Below, one piece after another: positions 1 to 8,664 of a stretch of DNA of 45,230 nt. How positions within the stretch are numbered: the first letter of the stretch is position 1; each line of letters begins with the position of its first letter. A program made the position numbers and the translations under genes. Under the pieces are notes generated by a model. The model searched no databases. It was not told the DNA's origin and was given only the letters and a program-made list of their open reading frames with translations. Source of the stretch: Paraburkholderia atlantica (GTDB taxonomy: Bacteria > Pseudomonadota > Gammaproteobacteria > Burkholderiales > Burkholderiaceae); the NCBI RefSeq assembly GCF_009362785.1, contig NZ_WHNQ01000042.1, positions 1-45,230 of the forward strand, written 5' to 3'.

Positions 1-188
1 CCAGGCGCCCCCACCAACTCGCGACCTTCCCCCCCAATCCTCAGATTTTTTTCACGCCGACCCTCAACCCGCCTCCGGTCGCTGCCGATATCCAAAGGTT
101 GGCGCGTAAAAGATTTGCATCGATGCGGCCCAACGCACCGGTAGCGAGCGCGCTCTCCCGCCCTCGGAACGATTGACGTTCGGAACCC

Positions 189-3100
189 ATGAATCCTTTT
201 TTGTCGAAGCGACTGCTGATCAATATTGCGGTCGTGGTCGTCGCGGTCGGTGCGAACGCGTTCGTCGCGTACACGCAGATTCGCGGGCAGCGCGATGCCG
301 ATGCGCGCCTCGCGCGCTCGACCAGTGTGCGCCAGAACCTCGATGCGTATCACGCCGCGCTAGGTAAAGCGCTTGCCGTGGTGCACCGCCGGAAGGAATC
401 GGGCGATCCGGTGCCGCCGGACGCGGCCGCTTCGATGATGAATACACTCGCGAGCCGCGAGGACGCACTGCGCGACGAGCTCGCGAGCGAGCCGTCCATG
501 TCGGGGGCGCTCGCCAGCCTGAGCGCGGCGCGGCACGCGCTGCAGCACGATCTCGAGGACACGCTGCGCGGTACCGCGAGCGACTTACCCGGCGCGGCCA
601 GCGCGACGTCGGGCGCGGCACCGACCGGAGCACCGATTTCGGCCCCCCTCGACGCATCCGTCGACCCCGCGCCGTCCAACCCGCAGCTTGCCTCCTCGCT
701 AGAGCGTGTCGAAGCCGCGCTCGCCACGTTGCGCAGCGAGGAAACCCGCTCGTTGCAAGCCGCGCTCGCGGCATCGGCGAGCGACAGCCAGCGCGCGATG
801 TTCGTGCTGCTCGTGACGATGCTCTCCGGCAGCGTGCTGCTGATGCTCACGTTCGGCGTGCGCGAGAACAGCGTGCGTGAAAAGCTGCGCAGCGCCCGCG
901 CGCTGGCGCGCAACGACGAGCGTTTTCGCAGCCTGTTCGACGATCACACGGTGCCGATGTACATCTTCGATCGCGACACACTGCGCTTTCTCGCCGTCAA
1001 CACGGCCGCGATCGAGCAATACGGCTACACGGAAAGCGAGTTTCTGGGCATGACGATCCGCGCGATTCGCCCGACCTCGGAAGTCGCGCGCCTCGAGAGG
1101 CATTTGGCGCGCAGCGCCGACCTGCGCCAGAGCCACACGATGGCGGGCATCTGGCGGCATCGGCGCAAGGACGGCTCGATCATCAGCGTCAACGTGTCGT
1201 ATCACGCGCTCAACTTCATGGGCCGCGACGCGTCGTTCGTGCTGGCGGACGACGTGACCGATCAGATCAACGCCGAAGCCGAAGCGCTGCGCTCGAATCA
1301 GATGCTCGAAGCGGTGATCGACAACATTCCGCAGCGGATTTTCTGGAAGGATCTGAACTCGCGCTATCTGGGCTGCAACATGGCGTTCGCGCGCGATGCG
1401 GGGCTCGCGTATCCCGAGCAGGTGGTCGGCAAGAGCGACACCGATTTGCCGTGGCGCGCGTTCGCCGACCTGCTGAACGAGCACGATCGCGAAGTCGCGA
1501 GCACCGGCGTGCCGAAGATGAACTTCGAGGTCGACTTCGTGATCGACGGCGTGCATCGCACGAGGGTCACGAGCAAGCTGCCGTTCACCGACGGCGACGG
1601 CCAGGTGATCGGCGTGCTCGGCTCTTACACCGACATCACCGAGCAAAAGCGCGCCGACCTCGCGCTGCGTCTGCAAAGCCGTGCGCTCGACGCGAGTGTC
1701 AACGCGATCCTGATCACCGCACCGTCGCCGTCGGGCAATCTGATCGAATACGTGAATCCGGCGTTCATGCGCATCACCGGCTACGATCTCGATGAGGTGA
1801 TCGGTCACGACTGCCGCGTGCTGCAGCGTGACGACCGTGATCAGGAGGGCGTCGCGCTGATCCGCGAGGCGCTCGCGGCGAATCGCGAGGTCAGCGCGGT
1901 GGTGCGCAACTATCGCAAGGACGGTGCGCTGTTCTGGAATCAGCTGTTCATCGCGCCGGTGCCGAACGCGGAAGGCGTGATCACCCATCATATCGGCGTC
2001 ATCAACGACGTGACCGAACTGATCCGCTATCAGGAACAGCTCGAATACCAGGCCAACTACGACGGCCTGACGCGGCTGCCGAACCGCAACCTGCTGCGCG
2101 ACAGGCTCGAACATGCGCTCGTCGTCGCGCAGCGGCATCACACGGGCGTGGCGGTCGTGTTCCTCGATCTCGACGGTTTCAAGAACGTCAACGACAGCCT
2201 CGGCCATAGCGTCGGCGACCGGCTGCTAGGCGTGGTCGCCGAACGGCTCGCTCGCTGCTCGCGCACCAGCGACACGGTGGCGCGCCACGGCGGCGACGAG
2301 TTCGTGATCGTGATGACCGACACCGTCGACGAGCAATCGCTGATCACGTGGATGGAGCGCGTGCGCGCGTCGATCGCCGAGCCGGTGTGGCTCGACGGCA
2401 CCGAGTTGTACGTCGGCTGCAGCATGGGCGCGAGCCTGTTCCCGCAGGACGGCGACGACGCCGAAACGCTGATGAAGAAGGCCGACGTCGCGATGTACCG
2501 CGCGAAGGACATGGGCCGCAACACGTTCCAGTTCTATCAGCCGGAGATGAACGCGAGCGCGGGCGCGCGCCTGAATCTCGAACGACGCCTGCGCCGCGCG
2601 CTGCGCGACAACGAGTTCCTGCTGCATTATCAGCCGCAGGTCGATATCGTCAGCGGCCAGATCGTCGGCATCGAGGCACTGGTGCGCTGGCACGATCCCG
2701 AGGCCGGCCTCGTGCCGCCGTCGTCGTTCATTCCGCTTGCCGAGGAAAGCGGGCTGATCGGGCCGCTCTCGGAGTGGGTGCTGCGCGAGGCGTGCCGCCA
2801 GAACAAGGCGTGGCAGGATCAGGGCTTGCCGCCGGCGCGCGTGTCGGTGAATCTGTCGGCGCGGGTGTTCCAACAGCGCAACATTGCGAAGCTCGTGATG
2901 CAGGTGCTCGCCGAGACCGGGCTCGAACCGAAGTACCTCGAACTGGAGCTGACCGAAAGCACGATCATGCGCAACGCGGAAGAAGCGGTGTTGATGCTCA
3001 ACGAGCTGCACGCGCTCGGCATCGGTCTCGCGATCGACGACTTCGGCACCGGCTATTCGAGCCTCAGCTATCTGAAGCGCTTTCCGGTAGACCGCTTGAA

Positions 3101-3356
3101 GATCGACCGCTCGTTCGTGTCGGATATCGGCGTGTCGGGCGACGACGAGACGATCACGTCGGCGATCATCGCGCTCGCGCATTCGCTGAAGCTGCAGGTG
3201 ATCGCCGAGGGCGTGGAGACATCCGCGCAACTCGACTTCCTGAAGGAACGCGCGTGCGACGAGATGCAAGGCTTCTATTTCGCCAAGCCGCTATCGACGG
3301 AAGGTATTTCCGAGCTGCTGCACGGCGGCTTGGTGCCGGAGCTGGAGCCGGCGTGA
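189..3356 (+). CDS. Membrane-anchored PAS-PAS-PAS-GGDEF-EAL cyclic-di-GMP protein
   Basis: 1055-residue inner-membrane signalling protein that probably makes and/or degrades cyclic di-GMP. Membrane segments lie near residues 9-28 and 204-226, bounding a periplasmic sensor region rich in Ala, Ser and Pro that matches no domain I know. Three PAS domains follow, starting near residues 242, 366 and 498. The cyclase domain has an intact GGDEF at 701-705, preceded at the canonical five-residue distance by an RTSD inhibitory site. The phosphodiesterase domain has EAL at 829-831 plus ELTES, DDFGTGYSS, KIDRSF and AEGVET, so both active sites look complete. The start codon follows a GGAA-containing stretch and gives a good first membrane helix. 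It stands alone, with a convergent GST gene downstream. Which activity dominates cannot be read from the sequence. Confidence 0.93.
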   Translation: MNPFLSKRLLINIAVVVVAVGANAFVAYTQIRGQRDADARLARSTSVRQNLDAYHAALGKALAVVHRRKESGDPVPPDAAASMMNTLASREDALRDELASEPSMSGALASLSAARHALQHDLEDTLRGTASDLPGAASATSGAAPTGAPISAPLDASVDPAPSNPQLASSLERVEAALATLRSEETRSLQAALAASASDSQRAMFVLLVTMLSGSVLLMLTFGVRENSVREKLRSARALARNDERFRSLFDDHTVPMYIFDRDTLRFLAVNTAAIEQYGYTESEFLGMTIRAIRPTSEVARLERHLARSADLRQSHTMAGIWRHRRKDGSIISVNVSYHALNFMGRDASFVLADDVTDQINAEAEALRSNQMLEAVIDNIPQRIFWKDLNSRYLGCNMAFARDAGLAYPEQVVGKSDTDLPWRAFADLLNEHDREVASTGVPKMNFEVDFVIDGVHRTRVTSKLPFTDGDGQVIGVLGSYTDITEQKRADLALRLQSRALDASVNAILITAPSPSGNLIEYVNPAFMRITGYDLDEVIGHDCRVLQRDDRDQEGVALIREALAANREVSAVVRNYRKDGALFWNQLFIAPVPNAEGVITHHIGVINDVTELIRYQEQLEYQANYDGLTRLPNRNLLRDRLEHALVVAQRHHTGVAVVFLDLDGFKNVNDSLGHSVGDRLLGVVAERLARCSRTSDTVARHGGDEFVIVMTDTVDEQSLITWMERVRASIAEPVWLDGTELYVGCSMGASLFPQDGDDAETLMKKADVAMYRAKDMGRNTFQFYQPEMNASAGARLNLERRLRRALRDNEFLLHYQPQVDIVSGQIVGIEALVRWHDPEAGLVPPSSFIPLAEESGLIGPLSEWVLREACRQNKAWQDQGLPPARVSVNLSARVFQQRNIAKLVMQVLAETGLEPKYLELELTESTIMRNAEEAVLMLNELHALGIGLAIDDFGTGYSSLSYLKRFPVDRLKIDRSFVSDIGVSGDDETITSAIIALAHSLKLQVIAEGVETSAQLDFLKERACDEMQGFYFAKPLSTEGISELLHGGLVPELEPA

Positions 3357-3419
3357 GGGGAGTGAGACGCGCGGCGCGCAAAGTCGCCGCGTGTCGCCGC
3401 GTGTCGCGTCAAACGCCGA

Positions 3420-4031
3420 TCACTGCGCCGGCGTGTCCTTGAATACCGGCAGGCTTTCCGCGAACGCGGAAAATTGCTCGAGCCGCGGATGATCGGTCTT
3501 GCTGACCTCATCCGGCAGCATCATGTGCGTGAACTGCCACGCGACGGCGACGGCTACGTCCGCCGCGCTGAACTGCTGCTGCGTGTCGGGCAGCGGCCCT
3601 TCGCGCAACTCGCGTTCGAGCTCGGCATAGGCGGCGAGCAGTTGCGTTCGCACGCGCTCCACCCACGGTTCATGCTGCTTCTCCTGAGGCCGCAGATTGC
3701 GTTCGTAGACGATCTGCACGCTCTTTTCGCACGCGGCGAGCGCGAGCCCCGTCAGACGCGCGGCGCGCAACGCCGCGTCGGCTTGAGTCGGGAACAGTGG
3801 GGTGGGACCGGCGAGCGTCGCCAGATACTGCAGGATCACCGTCGAATCCATCACGACCGCGCCGTTGTCGGCGACGAGCGTCGGCGCCTTGACGACCGGG
3901 TTGATCTTCGCGAACTGGTCGTAGGTGCGGAATACCGAAATCGACTCGTGTTCGAAGTCGAGCGCGAGCAGCTTCATGCAGATGGCGACGCGCCGCACGT
4001 ACGGCGAGTCGAGCATTCCGATCAGTTTCAT
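3420..4031 (-). CDS. Glutathione S-transferase family protein
   Basis: 203-residue cytosolic protein with the two-domain GST layout. The N-terminal thioredoxin fold has SPYVRRV near residue 10 at the glutathione activation site, a cis-proline motif APTLV near residue 50, and DSTVI where the glutathione gamma-glutamyl group normally binds. The C-terminal half is helical. An ATG start at 4031 was preferred to a GTG one codon upstream; a GGAT element lies just before. It is monocistronic and convergent with the GGDEF/EAL gene. The substrate cannot be inferred; proteins of this class conjugate electrophiles or have glutathione-dependent reductase activity. Confidence 0.88.
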   Translation of the reverse strand: MKLIGMLDSPYVRRVAICMKLLALDFEHESISVFRTYDQFAKINPVVKAPTLVADNGAVVMDSTVILQYLATLAGPTPLFPTQADAALRAARLTGLALAACEKSVQIVYERNLRPQEKQHEPWVERVRTQLLAAYAELERELREGPLPDTQQQFSAADVAVAVAWQFTHMMLPDEVSKTDHPRLEQFSAFAESLPVFKDTPAQ

Positions 4032-4152
4032 CACGTATCCATTAGAAGAGCGACTATCGGGCGCCCGGCCTTGTGCGCTGATCGGCTGAAACGGCTAGCG
4101 GGTGGCGCGGCGCGTGACGCGTGGAACCGCTAGCTTAAGCATCCTTGCTGGC

Positions 4153-4548
4153 TCAGTCCAGCACGGGCAGCGCGCGCGGACGGCGGTCGCTGTCGGTGGC
4201 GACGTAGGTGAGGATCGCCTCCGTGACCTTGACGACTTCCTGCGACAGGCTCATCCGCTGCGCGTAGACCTCGACCGACACAGTCACCGACGTATTGCCG
4301 GTCTTCATGATATCCGCGTAAAAGCTCAGCAGATCGCCGACGAACACTGGCTGCTTGAACAGGAACGAATTGACCGCGATCGTCGCGACCCGTCCATTCG
4401 CGCGACGGCTTGCCGGAATCGAGCCGGCGATGTCGACCTGCGCCATGATCCAGCCGCCGAACACGTCGCCGTGAATGTTCGCGTCCGACGGCTGTGGCAT
4501 CACGCGCAGCGCGCAAGGCTTGGAAGGAAGTTGAAGAAGATCGGTCAT
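4153..4548 (-). CDS. Acyl-CoA thioesterase, YciA-like hot-dog fold
   Basis: 131-residue single hot-dog domain protein, the usual length for YciA-type acyl-CoA thioesterases, which hydrolyse acyl-CoA to free acid and CoA in the cytosol. Motifs seen are the family signature around NIHGDVFGGWIMAQVD near residues 24-39, containing the catalytic Asp region, and the later VNSFLFKQPVFVGD segment. The ATG at 4548 is preceded by AAGGA at good spacing; the reading frame runs further upstream but that extension looks non-coding. The ABC transporter gene is transcribed divergently. Chain-length preference cannot be predicted. Confidence 0.88.
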   Translation of the reverse strand: MTDLLQLPSKPCALRVMPQPSDANIHGDVFGGWIMAQVDIAGSIPASRRANGRVATIAVNSFLFKQPVFVGDLLSFYADIMKTGNTSVTVSVEVYAQRMSLSQEVVKVTEAILTYVATDSDRRPRALPVLD

Positions 4549-4753
4549 CGGGACATCCTTGGGAAACGTGTTCGAGTGTATTGACGCGCACGGACGGAAT
4601 GGCTGGGCCAGCCCGACCGTAGGCGGCGGAAAGCGCCGCCAGCTGGCTTCTGCGACAATACGGGGGATCAGGAATTGTACGGGAAAGCGCCCAGCCAGGC
4701 GCGCGAGCCGCGCCGCTGCGAACTCCGGCAGTTCCACACTCTCCCCACGATTT

Positions 4754-6652
4754 ATGCGCCGCGCCCCTTCGTCAGAACCCTCGCCGATTTCCACCGGACC
4801 CCGCAACGACTGGCAAACGATCCTGTCGCTGCTGCCATACCTTGCAACCTACAAATGGCGAGTCGGCATCGCGCTCGGCTGCCTGATCGGCGCGAAGGTC
4901 GCGAACCTCGGCGTGCCGATCGTGATGAAGCACATCGTCGACAGTCTCGCGTCGATCCGCCATCTGACCGCGCTCGGGCGCGCGCAGGACGCGCCCGGCA
5001 TCGTGCTGCTCGGTGGCGTCGGCTTGCTGGTGGTCGCGTATGCGGTGGTGCGGCTGTCCACGTCGTTCTTCACCGAACTGCGCGAGATGCTGTTTTCGAA
5101 GGTGACCGAAAGCGCAGTGCGCCAGCTGGCGCTGAAAGTGTTTCGTCATCTGCACGGGCTGTCGCTGCGCTTTCATCTGGAGCGGCAGACGGGCGGCATG
5201 TCGCGCGATATCGAACGCGGCACGCGCGGCATCACGCAGCTGATTTCCTATTCGCTGTACAGCATCCTGCCGACGCTCGTCGAAGTCGGTCTCGTGCTCG
5301 GCTTTTTCGTCGTCAAATACGAGGCCTATTACGCGATCGTCACGTTCATCGCGCTCGCGGCGTACATCGCGTTCACGGTGAAGGTCACCGAGTGGCGCAC
5401 GCACTTTCGCCGCACGATGAACGAGCTCGATTCGAAGGCGAATTCGCGCGCGATCGACTCGCTGCTCAACTACGAAACCGTCAAGTACTTCGGCAACGAG
5501 GAGTGGGAAGCGAGCCGCTACGACGAAAACTTGAAGCGCTATCGCGCGGCGGCGATCAAGTCGCAGCGTTCGCTGTCGGCGCTGAACTTCGGGCAGCAGG
5601 CGATCATCGGCACGGGGCTCGTGTTCATCCTGTGGCGCGCGACCCAGGGCGTGATGGCCGGACGCCTGACGCTAGGCGACCTCGTGCTGATCAACACGTT
5701 CATGCTGCAGCTGTATATCCCGCTGAATTTTCTCGGCGTGGTCTATCGCGAGCTGAAGCAGAGCCTGACCGACATGGACCGCATGTTCACGCTGCTCGGC
5801 GCGCCGCAGGAAGTGCCCGATGCGCCGAATGCAGTGGCCTTGCAGGTCCGCGGCGCGCAGGTGCGTTTCGACAACGTGAGCTTCGCATACGAGTCTTCGC
5901 GACCGATTCTGCACGACGTGAGCTTCACGATCGCGGCGGGCACGACGACCGCGGTGGTCGGCCACAGCGGCTCGGGCAAGTCGACGCTCGCGCGGCTGCT
6001 GTTCCGCTTCTACGACCTCGACCGCGCGACGGGCGGCGCGATCCGGATCGACGGGCAGGATATTCGCGACGTCACGCAGGATTCGTTGCGCGCGTCGATC
6101 GGCATCGTGCCGCAGGACACGGTGCTGTTCAACGACTCGATCTACTACAACATCGCGTACGGGCGGCCGTCGGCGACGCGCGATGAAGTGATCGCGGCGG
6201 CGCGCGCCGCGCATATCCACGAGTTCATCGAGAGTCTGCCGAAGGGCTACGACACGCCGGTCGGCGAGCGCGGGCTCAAGCTGTCCGGCGGCGAAAAGCA
6301 GCGCGTCGCGATCGCGCGGACCATCCTGAAGAATCCGCCGATCCTGCTGTTCGACGAAGCGACGTCCGCGCTCGACTCGCGCTCCGAGCGCGCGATCCAG
6401 CATGAGCTCGACCTGATCGCGCGCGAACGCACGACGCTGATCATCGCGCACCGGCTGTCGACGGTCGTGCACGCGCAGCAGATCATCGTGATGGACAAGG
6501 GGCGCATCGTCGAGCGCGGCACGCACGCCGAGCTATTGCGCGCGAACGGCCTGTTCGCGCAGATGTGGGCGTTGCAGCAGCGCGCCGCGCAGACCACGGA
6601 CGCGGTGGAAAGAGCGGAAGCGGTCGGGGCGGGCGATAGCGCGGCGAAGTAA
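4754..6652 (+). CDS. Atm1/HMT-type ABC exporter, fused permease and ATPase
   Basis: 632-residue half-transporter with an N-terminal six-helix permease domain (about residues 30-330) and a C-terminal nucleotide-binding domain. Walker A GHSGSGKST starts at residue 403, the signature LSGGEKQR is near 510, and Walker B ILLFDEATSALD is near 530. The permease half contains NYETVKYFGNEEWE, a motif characteristic of the Atm1/HMT1/ABCB7 branch that exports glutathione-linked sulfur compounds or glutathione-metal conjugates. It should work as a homodimer in the inner membrane. The ATG at 4754 was chosen because family similarity begins just after it; the frame stays open upstream to 4559. It is divergent from the thioesterase gene and convergent with murU. 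Confidence 0.92.
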   Translation: MRRAPSSEPSPISTGPRNDWQTILSLLPYLATYKWRVGIALGCLIGAKVANLGVPIVMKHIVDSLASIRHLTALGRAQDAPGIVLLGGVGLLVVAYAVVRLSTSFFTELREMLFSKVTESAVRQLALKVFRHLHGLSLRFHLERQTGGMSRDIERGTRGITQLISYSLYSILPTLVEVGLVLGFFVVKYEAYYAIVTFIALAAYIAFTVKVTEWRTHFRRTMNELDSKANSRAIDSLLNYETVKYFGNEEWEASRYDENLKRYRAAAIKSQRSLSALNFGQQAIIGTGLVFILWRATQGVMAGRLTLGDLVLINTFMLQLYIPLNFLGVVYRELKQSLTDMDRMFTLLGAPQEVPDAPNAVALQVRGAQVRFDNVSFAYESSRPILHDVSFTIAAGTTTAVVGHSGSGKSTLARLLFRFYDLDRATGGAIRIDGQDIRDVTQDSLRASIGIVPQDTVLFNDSIYYNIAYGRPSATRDEVIAAARAAHIHEFIESLPKGYDTPVGERGLKLSGGEKQRVAIARTILKNPPILLFDEATSALDSRSERAIQHELDLIARERTTLIIAHRLSTVVHAQQIIVMDKGRIVERGTHAELLRANGLFAQMWALQQRAAQTTDAVERAEAVGAGDSAAK

Positions 6653-6655
6653 AGT

Positions 6656-7369
6656 TCAGCGCGCGCGCAGCAGCCGATCGAGCGCTTCCAGCTGCGCCTG
6701 CGTGCCGACGTTCTCCCACACGCCTTCGTACAGCTCGCCGCTCGCCAGCCCACGCGCGATCGTCGCGCGGTAATACGGGCTCAGCGCGCGCCGCGTGCCG
6801 CGCGGCAGATCGCGGAACATGCGCGTGTCGTACAGCCCGAAACTGCCGAACGTGAGGCGCGGCTGCGTGTCGAGCGACAGCATGCCGTCGACGAGGCCAA
6901 AGTCGCCGTTCGGATGAAACGCCGGATTCGGCACCATCACCAGATGCATGCCGGGCTCGGGCAGCGCCTTCAGCGCGCCGGCGTGCGCGTGCAGCGCGGC
7001 GTAGTCGTAGTCGGTGTAGACGTCGCCGGCTACCGCGACGAACACGTGATCCGCGCCGTCGTCGGTCAGCAGCGGCAGCGCCTGCGCGATGCCGCCCGCA
7101 GTCTCCAGCGCCTCGTGCTCGGGCGAGTAGCGCAGCTCGACCTGCCAGCGCGAACCGTCGCCGAGCGCGGCTTCGAGCTGCGCGCCGAGCCACGCATGGT
7201 TGATCACGATGCTACGGATGCCGGCCCGCGCGAGCCGTTCGATCTGCCACACGATCAGCGGCTTGCCGCCCACTTCGAGCAAGGGCTTCGGACACGCGTC
7301 GGTCAACGGACGCATGCGCTCGCCGCGGCCCGCGGCGAAAATCATCGCTTTCTTCACGGACATCGTCAT
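6656..7369 (-). CDS. murU: N-acetylmuramate alpha-1-phosphate uridylyltransferase
   Basis: 237-residue sugar-phosphate nucleotidyltransferase. The N-terminal signature AMIFAAGRGERMRPLT followed by PKPLLEVGGKPLI is the nucleotide-binding loop of this fold; VAGDVYTDYDY is the metal-binding Asp region. MurU makes UDP-MurNAc from MurNAc-1-phosphate and UTP, which allows cell-wall sugar recycling without the MurQ route and without de novo UDP-GlcNAc. The specific assignment rests on the adjacent amgK gene, whose stop lies 3 bases before this start, and on the known amgK-murU pair of pseudomonads and relatives. A second ATG lies two codons inside. A generic glucose-1-phosphate nucleotidyltransferase is the alternative. 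Confidence 0.87.
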   Translation of the reverse strand: MTMSVKKAMIFAAGRGERMRPLTDACPKPLLEVGGKPLIVWQIERLARAGIRSIVINHAWLGAQLEAALGDGSRWQVELRYSPEHEALETAGGIAQALPLLTDDGADHVFVAVAGDVYTDYDYAALHAHAGALKALPEPGMHLVMVPNPAFHPNGDFGLVDGMLSLDTQPRLTFGSFGLYDTRMFRDLPRGTRRALSPYYRATIARGLASGELYEGVWENVGTQAQLEALDRLLRAR

Positions 7370-7372
7370 CGG

Positions 7373-8440
7373 TCAAAAGGTGTAGCCGATTTCCTGCGCG
7401 CGGCCTTCGAGGTCGTCGAGCAGTTTCGCGAACCCGCGCAGCGGCGCATAACGCTCGGCCACCTTGCGCGCATAGCCGATGAAGCGCGGCAGGTCTTTCA
7501 TGTAATGCGCCTTGCCGTCGCGGTAGTTGATGCGGCAGAACAGGCCCAGCACCTTGATGTGCCGCTGCAGCCCCATCCATTCGAGCTGGCGGTAGAACTC
7601 GCCGAAATCGGCATCGACCGGCAGGCCGGCTTTTTTCGCCCGCTCCCAGTAGTACACGAAGCAGTCGAGCTCGAACTCCTCGTCCCAGCTGAGGAACGCA
7701 TCGCGCAGCAGCGACACGACGTCGTACGTGATCGGGCCGTACACCGCGTCCTGGAAGTCGATCACGCCCGGGTTCGGCTCGGCGAGCATCAGATTGCGCG
7801 GCATGAAATCGCGCAGCATGAAGCTTTGCGGCTGCGCGCGCGCGCTCGCGATCAGCAGCGCGAACGTGCGATCGAGCTGCGCGCGCGTTGCGGCATCGAC
7901 CTCGCGGCCAAGGTGCCGGCCGATGAACCACTCGGGCATCAGTTCCATTTCGCGATGCAGGAACGCTTCGTCGAACGGCGGCAGCACGTCTTCGCGCGAG
8001 CTGAGCTGCCAGCGGATCAGCGCGTCGAGCGCGTCGCGCATCAGCTTACGGGCCGCGCGGGTATCACCGGCGGCCTGCGCGTCGGTCAGCGCACCGAGGT
8101 ACGGCGCGGTGCCGAGATCGGTGACGAGCATGAAGCCCGCGTCGAAGTCGACCTCGAGCACGCGCGGCACGTGCACGCCGGCGGCGTCGAGCAATTGCGC
8201 GATCTGCGCGAATTCGCGGCATTTTTCGGGCGGCGGCGCGTCGACGGCGATCAGCGTGGCCGCGCCGTTGCCTTGCGGCGCCTTACCGGCGAGCCGGAAA
8301 TAACGACGGAAACTGGCGTCGGACGAGGCCGGAACGATCGTGTCGAGCTCCAGCGCATGGCGCGCCGCGTGGCCTTGCAGCCAGGCCTTGAGCAGGGAGA
8401 GACGGGGGTCGGTGAAGTCTTGGGTGGAAGGCAGCGTCAT
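7373..8440 (-). CDS. amgK: Anomeric MurNAc/GlcNAc kinase (AmgK)
   Basis: 355-residue aminoglycoside-phosphotransferase-fold kinase. AmgK phosphorylates the anomeric hydroxyl of MurNAc and GlcNAc, and MurU then makes the UDP-sugar. Visible motifs are the SSDASFRRYFRL nucleotide-binding region, the catalytic loop LRDFMPRN, and the metal-binding VIDFQDAVYGP. In many related kinases the residue two before the catalytic Asp is His; here it is Leu, while the catalytic Asp and Asn are kept. The ATG at 8440 matches the usual MTLP-type start; a TTG at 8455 would add five residues. It is translationally close to murU and divergent from lptD, which tests the identification. Confidence 0.87.
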   Translation of the reverse strand: MTLPSTQDFTDPRLSLLKAWLQGHAARHALELDTIVPASSDASFRRYFRLAGKAPQGNGAATLIAVDAPPPEKCREFAQIAQLLDAAGVHVPRVLEVDFDAGFMLVTDLGTAPYLGALTDAQAAGDTRAARKLMRDALDALIRWQLSSREDVLPPFDEAFLHREMELMPEWFIGRHLGREVDAATRAQLDRTFALLIASARAQPQSFMLRDFMPRNLMLAEPNPGVIDFQDAVYGPITYDVVSLLRDAFLSWDEEFELDCFVYYWERAKKAGLPVDADFGEFYRQLEWMGLQRHIKVLGLFCRINYRDGKAHYMKDLPRFIGYARKVAERYAPLRGFAKLLDDLEGRAQEIGYTF

Positions 8441-8456
8441 GAAAAGCGGCGGCAAA

Positions 8457-8485
8457 TTCTTGGGGACAACGTCTTGCCATATAAT
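8457..8485 (+). promoter_or_regulatory. Candidate sigma70 promoter for lptD
   Basis: A perfect TATAAT lies at 8480-8485, 17 bases after a weak -35 candidate, TTCTTG at 8457-8462. It sits 180 bases before the chosen lptD start, between amgK and lptD. The same AT-rich core reads TATTAT on the minus strand, so it could also serve amgK. No classical sigmaE element was recognised. Confidence 0.4.
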
Positions 8486-8664
8486 ACCCCACGACTTTTT
8501 TGACGCGACTCACACGCCAGCTTTCGCGTGCTCCGTTTTACCGCCCGCCTTATCACTCGGCAAATTGGGAATCCAGACGTGCAGCCGACTCTCACGGTCG
8601 CGGTGTGCAGGCGGTGGATCGTGACGACGGAGGCTTGCACACGGGTCGACTCGCCAAACGATAC

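Noticed and set aside
1..188. Small gene or RNA before the GGDEF/EAL gene
   Set aside because: No ribosome binding site with a plausible frame and no clear stable fold; a T-rich stretch near 46-52 has no convincing stem before it.
699..2207. Long minus-strand open frame of about 500 codons opposite the GGDEF/EAL gene
   Set aside because: It is the antisense of a gene with clear domains. Its product is rich in Arg, His, Ala and Val without any motif, as expected for antisense in GC-rich DNA.
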